Below are positions 1 to 14,834 of a stretch of DNA of 64,000 nucleotides, one piece after another (positions within the stretch are counted from its first letter, which is position 1; each line of letters begins with the position of its first letter). Origin of the DNA: Chrysomallon squamiferum (taxonomy: Eukaryota > Mollusca > Gastropoda > Neomphalida > Peltospiridae); the NCBI GenBank assembly GCA_012295275.1, contig CM022674.1:6364936-6428935 (forward strand), in the 5' to 3' direction. The notes beneath the pieces were generated by a model. It worked only from the letters and a program-made list of their open reading frames with translations. It had not been told where the DNA came from and did no database searches. Both the position numbers and the translations under genes were made by a program.

Positions 1-16
1 CGACAAAAAACCATGT

Positions 17-198
17 AACAACAACAACAACAACAACAACAGTAATAATAATAATGTTAAAACAAAAACAATAACAACATTAACAGTAATAATGATAATA
101 ATAGTAACAAAACAAAAAAAAAATAAACAAAAAACAACAGCAACAACTGCGACAACATCAAAACCAGGTAACTACGTATCTCTCTACAAATATATGCG

Positions 199-283
<85 letters not shown>

Positions 284-435
284 TTGTGTGTGTGTGTGTG
301 TGTTAGTATTTGTTAATATTTGTATAGAGAGGTGTAAGTTTGTATAGCAGAAAAAGACAAAAAAGACAGAACGACAAAATATATACACACATAAAACACA
401 CACCCAGACACATACAAACTATATAAATACATATA

Positions 436-467
<32 letters not shown>

Positions 468-537
468 CATATATACATATATATACATACATACATACAT
501 ACATAATAAGTACATAAATAAATACTTACGCATACGC

Positions 538-572
<35 letters not shown>
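17..572. repeat. Compound microsatellite block
   Basis: Successive simple repeats: (ACA)n near 17-42, (TC)n about 201-283 running into (TG)n to 303, (ATAC)n about 430-510, and (CA)n about 541-570. The open frames over it encode only SLSLSL, RERERE or CVCVCV tracts and are not genes. Confidence 0.95.
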
Positions 573-574
<2 letters not shown>

Positions 575-583
575 TTCATATAT

Positions 584-1007
584 AAACACATATCCATCCA
601 TCCATCCAAATGTCCACACATATCAAGATCATCATTTAAAAGAGAAAACGATGCAGATTAAAATCAGTGTTTATCCTCCTAGGCAGATCGTGACTCGCTG
701 TAAAGGTTTCTGAACAAATAGGTTCTGCTGTTTAGTATGATTGCCTCTTTGATTAGTATCTGACAACGTGGGCAAACACTGGCGTTGTGCTTGACGATGT
801 TTGTCTGTCGGTGTGCAACCGAAGTCGTTGTGTTCATTTCTCCTCGACAGCGGAGAGAAAAACAAATTCCTCGACACAGAAGCACAGTGGGTCGTTTCTG
901 TTTGATCTGGAACCGCTAGATCAATCAGCGAGAATAAAGTAAACAGTTCTCCGTCAATAATCTCGTCGTTGAGAAACGCAGACACGGCTCAAAAACACGA
1001 TATATCG
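584..1007. other. Non-repetitive stretch, no recognised gene
   Basis: This stretch is more GC-rich and less repetitive than its surroundings. A minus-strand frame of 104 codons overlaps it but shows no recognisable domain. Its composition and its position just before a good splice donor at 1099 suggest a promoter or 5' leader on the + strand; this is inference. Confidence 0.3.
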
Positions 1008-1098
1008 ATGAAAAGCTCCGATAATTTGCGTTCGGTTAGCAGCGATAGGTGTATCCTTCCGCGGACAAGAGCAAATAGTTCCAGCGTGAGAAGGGGCG
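1008..1098 (+). other. Candidate upstream first exon of the GPCR gene
   Basis: An ATG at 1008 opens a 30-codon frame (begins MKSSDNLRSV) that ends at a strong donor, GGCG|GTGAGT, in phase 1. The GPCR exon begins after an acceptor (TTTTTCCAG) at 8475, and joining the two keeps the GPCR frame, adding roughly 35 residues before the downstream ATG at 8489. The extension is Ser/Arg-rich with one possible N-glycosylation site (NSS) and no clear signal peptide. The intron would be 7.4 kb. The phase match has a one-in-three chance of being accidental, so this could equally be an unrelated or purely 5' UTR exon. Confidence 0.28.
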
Positions 1099-2060
1099 GT
1101 GAGTGATACATTATTATTTGTCGAAACGATCCTCTTCAAATGATTTTTTTTTTTTTTTTTCGCAAATTGCTCTCTCGAAAACGTTGGCCGGTTTCTCTCT
1201 AGAGAGAGGATTGGTAAGTTTGCGCGATTTGAGTACGATTAAGGGTACAGATGGTTGGTTGTAATTGGGATTACGAGGGATTAGTATTAGCAGGGATTTA
1301 AGCGAATTCGGGAAAGAGTGGTTTAATACAGACGAGATGCAATTAAACATTTATCACTTTAGTTCATTCGGCTTTTGTCATAAAGACAGAGCGATGGAAG
1401 AGAAATGGAAAGTAAGAGGGATAAAAGAAAGAGAAAGAGAACAAAGATTAATTAGGTGGGGAATGGAGGAGGTGAGAGAAAGAAAGAGAGAGGAATGGAG
1501 GGAGGGAGGGAAGAGAGGCTGGAGTGAAAGAGAGTGATGGAGAGAGAATGAGAGAGAAATGGAGAGACAAAGAAAAAAGAAAGAATCAGAACGAGAGGGA
1601 ATTATATATATATATATATACACACACACACAAACACACACATACATTTTTGTGTTTGTATCTGTGTAAGTGTGTATTTGTATATGTATGTATGTATGTC
1701 TGCGTATGGGTGGGTGTACGTGTGTATTATCTTCTAACAAGCTTTATTTCAAAGCTATAACTGCAGCGTTCATTAACACAAAAATCGTCTCTTCAGTTTC
1801 TCCCACAATTCCTTCTTCCCGGATATTACGTAATTTACACGACAGTGCTTACAGCTGTGGGATGCGGATTATATGGACGTTATAAAACAAAAGAAGCTTT
1901 GTTTAAAAGCCCATTTACAAGCAACATGCGTTGATTATACGTTCCAATTAGGCTGGTACAGAGTAATGGTTGAATTTCTATTAAAGTTAACGATCTAAAC
2001 TCTTTGTATTGTCATTTCTCTCGTAAAATGCAAATTGAAGCATTTGCTAGTAAATCAATT
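1099..2060. other. Intergenic or intron; purine-rich and tetranucleotide repeats
   Basis: It holds a poly-T run near 1144-1160, an imperfect GA-rich tract at about 1392-1595, and a (TA)(CA)(TATG) compound at about 1603-1725. The rest has no coding signal that I recognise. If the 1008-1098 exon is real, this is part of the GPCR intron 1. Confidence 0.6.
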
Positions 2061-3010
2061 TAGCGTATAAAAAAAAATTTGATGTGAAACAAACATGACG
2101 TACACAGTCTTGGTTATAAAACAGTATAATATAATATCAAAAAAAATCTGGATGCAAAACAACATGATGCATGAAAATATGATGTAAAACATTATGACGA
2201 AATAAAACGTGATATAAAACAGTATGAAGTATAAATAAAACTGGATGCGAAACAACAAGACACATGAAAAAAATGATGTAAAAAAATTATGATCTATAAA
2301 AACTTGCGACATATAAAAACTTTATGTAAAACAACGCGAGATATAAAAACTTGATGTAAAACAACGCGACATATAAAAACGATGTAAAACAACGCGACAT
2401 ATAAAAAAATGATGTAAAAAATTATGATCTATAAACACTTCCGACATATAAAAACGTGATGTAAAACAATGCGACATATAAAAACGTGATGTAAAACAGC
2501 GCGACATATAAAAACTTTATGTAAAACAATGCGACATATAAAAACGTGATGTAAAACAACGCGACATATAAAAACTCGATGTAAAACACTGTGACATATA
2601 AAAACTCGATGTAAAACACTGTGACATATAAAAACTCGATGTAAAACACTGTGACATATAAAAACTCGATGTAAAACAACGCGACATATAAAAACTTGAT
2701 GTCAAACAACGCGACATATAAAAACTTGATGACGTGTGAAGACAGCGTAAAGCATGACGCAAGTAAATGTTTTCAATGTAAACACTATGACGTTTTTAAA
2801 ACATAATGTAAAACAAACTGACCTGTCAAAAATTGATGTGAAACAATACATTATGTCATTTAAAAATCGATGCAAAAGAATATGACGTTTTTAAAACTTG
2901 ATGTAAAACAAATTGACGTATCAAAAGTTGATGTAAAACAATACATTATGTCATTTAAAACTCGATGCAAAAGAATATGACGTTTTTAAAACTTGATGTA
3001 AAACAAAATA
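2061..3010. repeat. 30-bp minisatellite array
   Basis: Tandem units of about 30 bp follow the pattern GACATATAAAAACTCGATGT followed by AAAACACTGT. They are near-identical between about 2450 and 2720 and degenerate on both sides (to about 2090 and about 3005). Minus-strand frames over it translate as repeats of FYMSRCFTSS type, as expected for a 30-bp unit that stays in frame; there is no sign of a real gene. Confidence 0.9.
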
Positions 3011-3033
3011 ACATTTACTATTCAATCACCTTT

Positions 3034-3235
3034 ACCATTTTTTTTTTTTTTTTTTTGGTTTTTTTGGTTTTTTTCTTTTTCTTTCCTTTTTAGTTGTGGT
3101 GGTCGTTGTTTTTCTTCTTCTTTTATTTATCATCATCATGACCAACTTCCTATCATCATCATCGTCGTCGTCGTCGTCATTATTCTCTTTATAGTTATTG
3201 TCATTATTATTATTATTACTAATATTATTATTATT

Positions 3236-3307
<72 letters not shown>

Positions 3308-3372
3308 ATTATTATTATTACTATTATTCTTATTCTTCTTATTATTATTATTATCATCATCATCATCATCAT
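3034..3372. repeat. Poly-T and (TTG)n/(ATT)n/(ATC)n microsatellites
   Basis: A T-run is followed by trinucleotide tracts, with pure (GTT)n at about 3238-3307 flanked by ATT and ATC units. The poly-Asn, poly-Leu and poly-Thr frames are artefacts. Confidence 0.95.
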
Positions 3373-4489
3373 TATTTGCTTTCTCTTGCACGAAAGCACT
3401 TTAAATTGTTATTTACAAAACTGTTCAAAAGAAGAAGAAAAAAAAACGTTTTAATGGAGGCGCTCATTGACTGGTCCCGTGTGCTCTTTAAACAGCGCTA
3501 CAGGACAAACAGACAGTGTACACAGTGAACTTCAAATTAACTCATTAATTAATCATAATTGCTGGCAGTGACATCCACTTACAGTCGGAAAGCTCATTGT
3601 TTCCCGTTCCAGACTGTTGTCAGTGACAGGTTAATAAAAGTTCGTAGCGATTGTTTAAAATTTTCTGCAAGCAGCTAATTGATAATTCTTCTGCAAAACA
3701 AACTGGCGATTGCGAGGTTGCAGTACACCGAATGAGTTTCCGTTGGAAGTGATGTTAAAGTGTTCATGAAAATTGCATTGATTTGTTGATTTGGGTTTTA
3801 TGGAGGAGATGGTTTTTTTTTTGTTTGTTTGTTTATTTTATTTTATTTATTTTTATATTATTTTTTAAAATTTATTTCTGTGTTTCGTTCTCTCTTGCGT
3901 TACTTATTTATTTATTTGTTTGTTCGTTTGTTTGTTTGTGCGTTTGTTTGTTTGTTTATATTCAAGAAAAAAATAACAAAGAAAGAAAAATAAAAAAAAG
4001 GAAAAAAAGAAAAATAAAACAAAAAAAAATAAAAAAAAAAAATAAAAAAAGCACCGGTGTGAACTTTAACTCTCAAGGGAAGATAACTTTGTTAAACATT
4101 TTACTAAAACCTTAAATCATTATTAGAATGATCAATTCATCATTTTGTTCTACTTTTCTGGCGCAGATTGAAAGAAATCATAAAAAAAAAATATATATAT
4201 CTGTAATAGCAACAAAAGGTCAACGTAAGTCAAACACATGTACTGAACTATAAATTGTTTACGACAGCATTATGTTGTCAAATGATTTGTAGTACAAAAC
4301 ATTCCGTTTATATCTATATTTACTGAAGGAAAGCGAATCTTTATCTTAATTATTTTATTTAACGAGGATAAGGATGTGGCTCTCATAATGAGAGAATATC
4401 CAATCTGATCACATATATACACGTGAAGATAATATAAATATTTTGTAATTTTAGTTACGAAATAATATAGTATACATCCAAAATGTATT
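3373..4489. other. AT-rich spacer, no gene seen
   Basis: Mostly unique AT-rich DNA with TTTG/TTTA tracts at about 3820-3960 and an A-rich tract at about 3965-4060. I see no exon-like block. Confidence 0.6.
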
Positions 4490-5580
4490 ATTGTTATTAT
4501 TAGTAGTAGTGGTAGGAGTAGTAGTAATATTATTAGTAATAATGGTGGTGGTGGTGGTGGTAGTAGTAGTAGTAGTAGCAGCAGTAATAATAGTAAAGTA
4601 GTAGGAACACTGGTGGTTGTAGTAGGTCTAGAAGTAGTAGTTGTAGGAGTAATAATTGTAGTAGTAGTAGCAGCTGTAATAGTAATAATACAACTAATGG
4701 TAGTTGTTGTAGTAGCTGCTGTTTGTTCAGATAGTAAGAGAAACACAAGACGTAGAAGAAGACGTTGTTGTAAAATAAAAGTAGTGGTTTAAGTAAAACG
4801 TTCATTCGTGGTGTTGTTAAACACCCAGAACGGAAACCGATACTGCCTTCAATGTCAAGGTCGAACGCGCTCGCGCAAAAACCGGAATGTCGAACAGTAA
4901 CTGTTGAATTGCAAGGACGTCATCCCTCCCGTCAATTAACGTCGTTATTAACTGCCCAGTGAGTGACCAGCGGTCAAACAGGATGCAGATGACACTTGTG
5001 ACAAGAAGAAATTTGCTTTTGTTACGGTGTGAATGAGCTGTCAGTGGACTCGATTAGAAAAACAGAATAAACAAAGTTAACATCAATCGAGGGTCATATT
5101 TTTGGCATCGTAATAATAGCTGTGGTTGTAGTTCTTGAACTAGTAGTAGTAGTGGAAGTAATAGTAGTAGTAGTTCTTCTAGTAGTGGAAGTAGTAGTAG
5201 CAGTAGTTGAAGTAGTAGTAGCAGTAATTGTAGTAGTAGTAGTAATAGTAGTAATAGTTGTAGTAGTGGAAGTAGTAGTGGCAGTAGTTCAAGTACTAGT
5301 AGCAGTAATTGTAGTAGTAGTAGTAGTAATAGTAGTAGTAGTAGTTTTAGAAGTGGAAGTAACATTAGTAGTAACTGTTGTAATAGTGAAATAGTAATAG
5401 TAGTAGTAACAGATATAATAGTAGTTACAGTAATAGTAGCAGAAGGAGTAATAGTAGCAACAGCTGTAGTAGTAGTAATAGTAGTAGCAGTAGTAATGTT
5501 AGTAGTTTACTGAAATAGCGGTAGTAATAGTAATAGTTAGTGGTAATGTAGTATCAGTAGCTTTTGATGGTTGTGATGGT
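4490..5580. repeat. Degenerate (TAG)n trinucleotide arrays
   Basis: Two blocks of imperfect TAG/TGG/CAG-type trinucleotide repeats (about 4490-4745 and 5110-5580) are separated by about 360 bp of unique sequence. Poly-Leu and poly-Val frames over them are artefacts. Confidence 0.9.
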
Positions 5581-5946
5581 TTAAAACAACAGCAACAATG
5601 TTAACATCAATAACAGCAACAACAGCAACGACGAAAACAACAATAATAACAGTAATAATAATAATAATAATTAGAAGAAGAATGTTAAATATAATTAACA
5701 ACATCTCGACTGTTAATTACCCGCAGTGTTTCTATGACAACGGTGCTTCTAATGACGGACAATGATCAATGCCATTATCGTCATAATATCATCTGAAATT
5801 CTGTTCTGTTTTCTTTTAAATTTATTAATTAATCAATATAGACCATATAGATATACATCCAAACTAAAACCAAATACATACACGAAAGCGTAAATCATTT
5901 CGAATTCACTTTTAAAATACTCATGTAAATAAGCATACGTACTGCA

Positions 5947-8098
<2,152 letters not shown>

Positions 8099-8160
8099 CA
8101 AATATATATATATATATATATAGGTAGGTAGGTAGGTAGGTAGGTAGGTAGGTAGGTAGG

Positions 8161-8213
<53 letters not shown>
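8099..8213. repeat. (TA)n-(GGTA)n-(GATA)n compound microsatellite
   Basis: Three adjacent pure tracts: TA to about 8122, GGTA to about 8161, then GATA to 8213. A poly-T run of about 28 follows at 8360-8388, shortly before the GPCR exon. Confidence 0.95.
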
Positions 8214-8214
<1 letters not shown>

Positions 8215-8488
8215 TAGAGACATATATATATATGTATGTATTATATGGATAGATAAATAGATGAAAATGTTTGTGTTATTGTCTGCACAAAACGATTAAT
8301 GCATAATTGTTGTTTTTTTGTTTGTTGCTGTTTGTTCGTTGTTGTTTTGTTTTGTTGTTGTTTTTTTTTTTTTTTTTTTTTTTTTTTTGTCCGCTTGTCT
8401 CTCTGTCTGTACTTCTGTCTGCATCATACATAAAATCTAATACATACAATTAATTTTCTCTGCTGTTTTTCCAGATCAAAGTCCAACC

Positions 8489-9891
8489 ATGGAAGGCAAC
8501 GCCCCCGCATTTAACCTCTCCGAAGTCGACGTCCACTCCGTGCAGAACATAGAAAACATGTACCACGAGCTCAGCGCCGACGTCATCATCCTCATCACGA
8601 TGTTGTCGGTGTTCATGGTGGTGGGGTCGGTCGGGAACGGGCTCGTCATCTTCGTGTTCCAGAAAATCCGCGAGAAGTCGACCGCCCACCTCTTCATCAT
8701 CACCCTCGCCATCATCGACCTCTTCACCTGCATGGTCATCATCCCCTTCACGATCGTCGTCGAGTACCTGCGCTACGACATCCACTACGACGTCCTCTGC
8801 AAGACGTACCAGTTCCTCATCACGTTCAAGGTGCCGCTGTCGTCGTTCATCATGGTGGCCATCGCCTTCGACCGCTACTTCTGCATCTGCCACCCGCTGA
8901 GGATCATCGTCACCCTGCGCAGGACGAAGATAACGATCGTGCTGCTGACGGTGTTCGCCATGTGTCTGGGAATCGTCACGGCGATGGGCTTCGGGGTTTA
9001 CCAGATCCAGAGAATTCCAGACGCGTCCGGGGCGAGGACCGCCGCTTCGAACAACAATTCCGACACGGTCCTGTCCGAATTGCAGATCCGGACGGGTCCC
9101 GAAGGCGAATCGCCGTACCAGGACGACATCAACGAGATGATCCTGCTCCGCGTGCACATGTACTTCATCAGCAACAACATGAGCGACCTGCTGAGCGAGC
9201 CCCGGGGTTCAGCGGACCGTGGGTGGACAAGGTGATTTACGTCGGGGTGTGCCAGCCCAATCAGGTGCTGCTCAACTTCGAGTTCCTGCGCGTGTACCAG
9301 AAGATCTACTCCTCGCTGTTCCTCGTGTGTCTCGTGATCGTCGGGATCCTGTACGGCCTCATTTACAAGTTCATCATTTCCAGGAGGTCGAGAAAGCTCG
9401 AGCGACGGCTCGTGCTGTGCGCGTACGTCAACGGCGAGAACCCGTACGAAGGAACCCGCCTCACGCTGCTCAACGGCCAGGACGACGATCACCATGGCGA
9501 CGAGAAAAGCACGGAGATGAACGAAAAGGACAAGCGAGCGGACGACAAGTTTTACTACGGGACTGCGGAGACGAAGCATTCTCCGGAAGATCCCGGAAAA
9601 CGATCGAGTACGAAAGAGCGAATGGCGAAACGACAGTCGATCGTATGCGACGCGGACAAACTCCGCGAAGAGACACGCTCGGCGAACATCAAGACGGCCA
9701 TGATGCTGTTCACTGTGACGCTCGTGTTCATCATCGCCTTTCTGCCGGCGTGGATGATGGCGTTTCGGTTGGTGCCCAACGTCATTGTTGTGTTCTATCT
9801 CTACTTCAGTTACAACGTCGCCAATCCTTTTATCTACGCCTTCATGAATCACATTTTTAAAGAGAACCTGCAGAAAATGTTTCGTTGTTAA
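8489..9891 (+). CDS. Class A (rhodopsin-like) G protein-coupled receptor, apparent one-base frame break
   Basis: Seven-transmembrane receptor, expected at the plasma membrane; the peptide-receptor type is an inference. It lies in one exon that follows an acceptor (TTTTTCCAG) ending at 8474. Visible hallmarks: N50 in GNGLVI (TM1), D77 in LAIIDL (TM2), C104 before TM3, DRY at 128-130, C255 in loop 2, P420 in FLPAW (TM6) and N446-P447-F-I-Y450 (TM7). The ligand is unknown; the general look is of CCK/orexin-like or orphan peptide receptors. Oddities: the TM4 Trp is Phe (F156), TM6 has AFLP rather than CWxP, loop 2 is about 95 residues with NNS and NMS glycosylation motifs, and loop 3 is about 110 charged residues. 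The frame changes at CCCCGGGG (9200-9207), where one base seems to be missing; allowing for it, the protein is 467 residues. Codons are strongly GC-ending, unlike the AT-rich neighbourhood. Confidence 0.9.
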
Positions 9892-9913
9892 ACGAAGAAC
9901 GTTGCTTTTGTTG

Positions 9914-9950
<37 letters not shown>

Positions 9951-9956
9951 TAATTT

Positions 9957-9962
9957 AATAAA
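9957..9962 (+). promoter_or_regulatory. Polyadenylation signal AATAAA of the GPCR
   Basis: AATAAA lies 66 nt after the GPCR stop codon, just beyond an (ATT)n tract that occupies most of the short 3' UTR. Confidence 0.6.
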
Positions 9963-10652
9963 ACTCGTTTTAATCAAAGCTTATAAGCTTATTATTCAAA
10001 TCTTGGTTCATGGCTATGTCAAATAACAAAGTGCCTATAACACAAAACTCAAATAATAATGGCAAAGGCCAAACTATGGAAAGCCATAGGGGGTCTAAAG
10101 CTCTGGACATTTAAATAGATTCTGTTTCGGAATTACTAACACACATAGTACCGATTAATAACTTAATAATAGGGTCGTTGTCAGGAAGTATTACCAAAAA
10201 CAACAACAAAGTGATTTTCAGTTACTGAAAACTCTGGTGGCCCTATTTGTGATATTATGATAAAACTAATAACAATTTAATAACATTGTTTTGAAATGTG
10301 ACGGACAAAGCTATCACAATCAGTATAAGCTTAAAAAGATATATGACCGTAACAGAACTCAATTTGACATCTGGGTCTAACGAAAAAAATTGGAGTCAAA
10401 AATTTCGCTTGTGCCTAAATCTGGCCATGTCGGTCAACTATATATATATATATGAATATGAATGTTCGTAAATTCCGCACATACCAAAAAGAAAATGGCA
10501 CACTTAGCAATAATAACCTTAAACCTGTGGCTGCAATGAAAACTAAGAACTTAACTTTTGGATACTTCGTGAAAACAGATGGAATACTAAAATACTTAGG
10601 AATAAAGGTGACCTATCTGTAGAAAACGTTATTCAAGTTTACTTATTTTTCG

Positions 10653-10687
<35 letters not shown>

Positions 10688-10796
10688 TTCATTTATTCAT
10701 TCATTCATTTTATATTTATTCATTTCATGATTGTTATTATATTATTATAATAATAATAATTATTATTATTTTTATTACTATTATTATTCTTATTAC

Positions 10797-10842
<46 letters not shown>

Positions 10843-11165
10843 TTGGTTTTCTTTTGTTAACTGAAATATTATTTATTATTTATCTGAGTATTTCTTTATT
10901 TATTTACTTACTTACTTACTTACCTACTTTCTAACATTATAATTACTTACATATTTAATTCCTTTTGTAATTAAATTATTATTATTATTATTATTATTAT
11001 TGTTATTATTACGCTGTCAGCTTTGTCAAGAATGACGTCAGATATCAGTATTTCCGTATTAGCACGGTTATGTGCTTACGTGTGTGTCTTTTCATTTTCT
11101 TTATATTCGATTGATTATAATTATTGTTAATTATATTTTTTCTCTTGCATTTATTTCAAATTTAA

Positions 11166-11206
<41 letters not shown>

Positions 11207-11211
11207 CATCA

Positions 11212-11287
<76 letters not shown>

Positions 11288-11714
11288 CGTCATTACTTTT
11301 GGTGTTTTATGTCTATTATCATTCCTCTTGTTGAGATGTTATTATCATTGTTATTTACTTAATGGTAATAATGATTAAATTTTATCTTTTAAAATGAAAA
11401 TATATATATACACACACATATATAAAAGAAAATTTTATATATGTAAACTAAAATAATTTTATTTGTACATATTGTATAAACGCGTTTATATCACAACTGT
11501 GTATATATTTTATTATGTTGAAGGTCAAAACCAAAGTGTCTTGCATTTGAATTTGTCTTTGCACTGCTACAATCCGCAGATTTCAACAATTTATATCAGT
11601 CTCTTGAAATTATGGACAGTTAATACAAATGTTCGTTTTGATTTAACTGGACAATGTTTTTTACTTAACCGATACAAAATAACAAGAGCGAATTATCATA
11701 TTTGTCATTGATAG
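9963..11714. other. AT-rich intergenic DNA with (ATTT)n and (ATT)n tracts
   Basis: About 650 bp of non-repetitive sequence (9963-10640) shows no coding signal. It is followed by (ATTT)n at about 10650-10710 and (ATT)n at about 10740-10845, 10976-11002 and 11166-11287. I see no gene. Confidence 0.6.
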
Positions 11715-11827
<113 letters not shown>

Positions 11828-12384
11828 TCATTGTTATTGCACTCATTATTTCTTTTTTCTCCTTGCATGAATACATGAACATTATTAAGCCATTTAATAA
11901 TGTAAGAAACTAATGAAATTAAACTTGTGGTGATTTGACTTCAAGACGACGAATTGTAAAATCTTGAGATGAATGTACATTTTAGTTTGTGGAATGCAAG
12001 AAGCGAAGAAGTGAGTCCAGAATGCAGATGAAAATTATAAATCGCATAGCCAATAATAAAATTATATATGCCAGCTGTTTTCAGTTACTTGTGTTGTTTT
12101 TGTTGTTGTTATCAGTTTCATTAAGAGCATCAGTGGAATGTCGTAATAATAACCTTAACAATAACTTACTGACATCACTAACATCTTCATTATTATTATC
12201 GTCGTGATCAGTAGCATAATCTCATTATTATTATCATTGTCATTATGATCATCATCATCACTATTATCATCATCATTATCAATATTATCATTATTATTAT
12301 CATCATCATTACTATATTATTATTATTATTGTTATTTTTATTATTATTATTGTTATATTATTATTGTTATTGTTATTATTATTA

Positions 12385-12415
<31 letters not shown>

Positions 12416-12697
12416 CGATATAGTACTAACGACGTATGTATATGTGTATTTGGCAACTAATATTCTGTAGTCTTAAGTATTACTTATTGGACTATGCATT
12501 CTAACAATGTTCAAGAACGCATGCGTGAGATGCCACTGACGAGACTCGAACGTATGACCCACATTTGCCCGCAGTCTGTAGACGGACGACGTCACCAAAC
12601 GTCACTAAGATAACCATGGCAACCATGTGTCTGTGTGCATGTGTATGTATCAGTATATGAAGGTTTATGTATCTCAAAATCACATCTATATCATACA

Positions 12698-12747
<50 letters not shown>

Positions 12748-13397
12748 GTGTATGTATGTATGTGCGTCTGAATGCTTGTATGTACTTATGTATGTATGTA
12801 TATACGTTAGTTTCATTCGTCCTCCATCTCTCTTTCGCTGTCTTTCTATGTGTAGGTCTATCTATCTCTCTGTCTATCTATCTATATATCTATCTATCTA
12901 CCTATAATTATATACATATATCTGTCTATCCATTATTTGATTTCTTTTTCTGGGCGATCCTGTAAGTGAAACCAACTCATTTCTTACATCTAACGTTGTT
13001 TTGCAACACGCTGATGAATGTAATCGGAAGCTGGGCGCTATTTTTGTTGTATTAGTACGTGTTCTGATGTTATCGCATTACAAGGAAGCAGAAGCAAAAG
13101 AACATTATGACGTAGAGTTACGAGCAAAAACAGAACCTCTTCAGTTATTAAAAGGTTTCTGTCTTGTTTTTTTAATATTGTAATGATTTGTTTAAAATCT
13201 TTAGATGTCTTTTTATATACGTTTTAGTACTAATATATTTATTTTTTTCAATGTGTAATTTTTATTTAATTTTTTTTTTTACTGCTCTTTCATTTACTTT
13301 AATATAACTGTCCATCTAATTAAACTTTCATCTCTCTACATATATGTTTTTGTGTGTGCGTGCATGCATATACCCATTATATATAATTGTAGAAGTA
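11828..13397. other. Intergenic DNA; ATT/ATC and TA tracts, one tRNA-like patch
   Basis: Degenerate (ATT)/(ATC) lies at about 12224-12417 and (TA)n at about 12701-12744. On the minus strand around 12505-12610 there is a GTTCGAGTC-type B-box with a poor clover-leaf, which may be a SINE remnant. A 60-codon frame at 13001-13183 is not recognised. Confidence 0.45.
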
Positions 13398-13723
13398 TTA
13401 GTTTAATATAAGCAGTAGTAGCAGTAGTAACAGAAAATAACGTAATAGTAATACTAGTAGTAGCAGAAGTCGTACTATTAGTAGCAATGGCAATAATAGC
13501 ACCAGTAGTAGTATATGTAGTAGTAGTAGTAATGGTGGTGCTACTAATAGTACTGGTTGTAACAGTAGTCGAAGAAGTAGTAGTGTTAGTAGCTGTAGCA
13601 GTAGACGTAGTGGCCGTAGAATTAGTCGTAGTGATATGGCTATTGTAATAGTTGTGATTATAATAATAACTGTAGTTGTAGTAGTAGTAGTAGTAGTGTA
13701 GTAGTAGTAGTAGTGGTAGTAGC

Positions 13724-13764
<41 letters not shown>

Positions 13765-13872
13765 AAACAGTTGCAGTAGCAGCAGAAATGGCGGAAAACC
13801 ACAACGATACTATTAGTTTAAGAAGAGGAAGTTGTAGTAGTTGTACTAGAAGTAATAGTAGTAGTAGTAGCA
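13398..13872. repeat. Degenerate (TAG)n trinucleotide array
   Basis: Imperfect TAG-type repeats with CAG and TGG variants; the purest part is at about 13675-13765. The frame continuing from it to 14189 is not supported as a gene. Confidence 0.9.
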
Positions 13873-14530
13873 GCAACAGCTATTGTTTTAGTAGCTGTGA
13901 TAACAAGAAGATATTGATCTACCACTCAAAATGCAAATTACGTTTGTTTATTCCACAAGAGTGGGATCTCCCGCGAGCTTTTAATAATGCGGATCAAACA
14001 TGCTCAGTCTTTTTTGACTTTTTGCGATCATTGCTTCCATCATTAAAAATTTTGACGTGGATTTCAATAAATGATGGAAATTCTATTTGTCATTCGATGA
14101 ACTATCAAAATGTATTGGTTCATCTTTTCTTTACTCCTCCTTTAGACAGGAAAAAAAAAGAAAAAAGAAAAAAAAAAGAAGAGGAATAAAAGAGTTTGTC
14201 CGCCGAAAGGGACTGCAGGAAAGCGAGAGAGTTTCAAGATTACGCATGCGTGTTCCCTGTTTTCCAGTGAGCCCGAGATGAATTTTATTTATCTGTTTAT
14301 GCATTGTCATTGCGCTTTTTCTCGGATATATAGAATAAAAAAGTTATCTTCTCTTCAACAGTCGACGAACTTCTCATTAACGAAGTTTAAAAAGACATCA
14401 GTTTATCAGAATACAGGGATGATGGACGAGCAGAAAAAATCATGGATTGCAAAAAGATCGTGTCAGGAAAATAAGCAAAGAATGAACTGCCAGTGATAAA
14501 AAAAGATGAATACACTCATGTGTTTAAGAA

Positions 14531-14833
<303 letters not shown>

Positions 14834-14834
14834 G

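Noticed and set aside
158-619. Several overlapping frames rich in Cys, Tyr and Val over the first 600 bp
   Set aside because: They are translations of CT, GT, ATAC and CA microsatellites; no codon structure or splice context.
2322-2762. Minus-strand repeat protein (FYMSRCFTSS units)
   Set aside because: It is only the in-frame reading of a 30-bp minisatellite; the array decays on both sides and no exon borders are visible.
8998-9852. Long minus-strand frame of 284 codons opposite the GPCR
   Set aside because: It is the antisense shadow of a GC-rich coding exon; the plus strand carries all seven-transmembrane motifs.
13713-14189. 158-codon plus-strand frame with poly-Val and poly-Ser start
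   Set aside because: The first half is a TAG microsatellite and the rest shows no domain; part of it matches a dispersed non-coding segment in reverse orientation (13995-14032).
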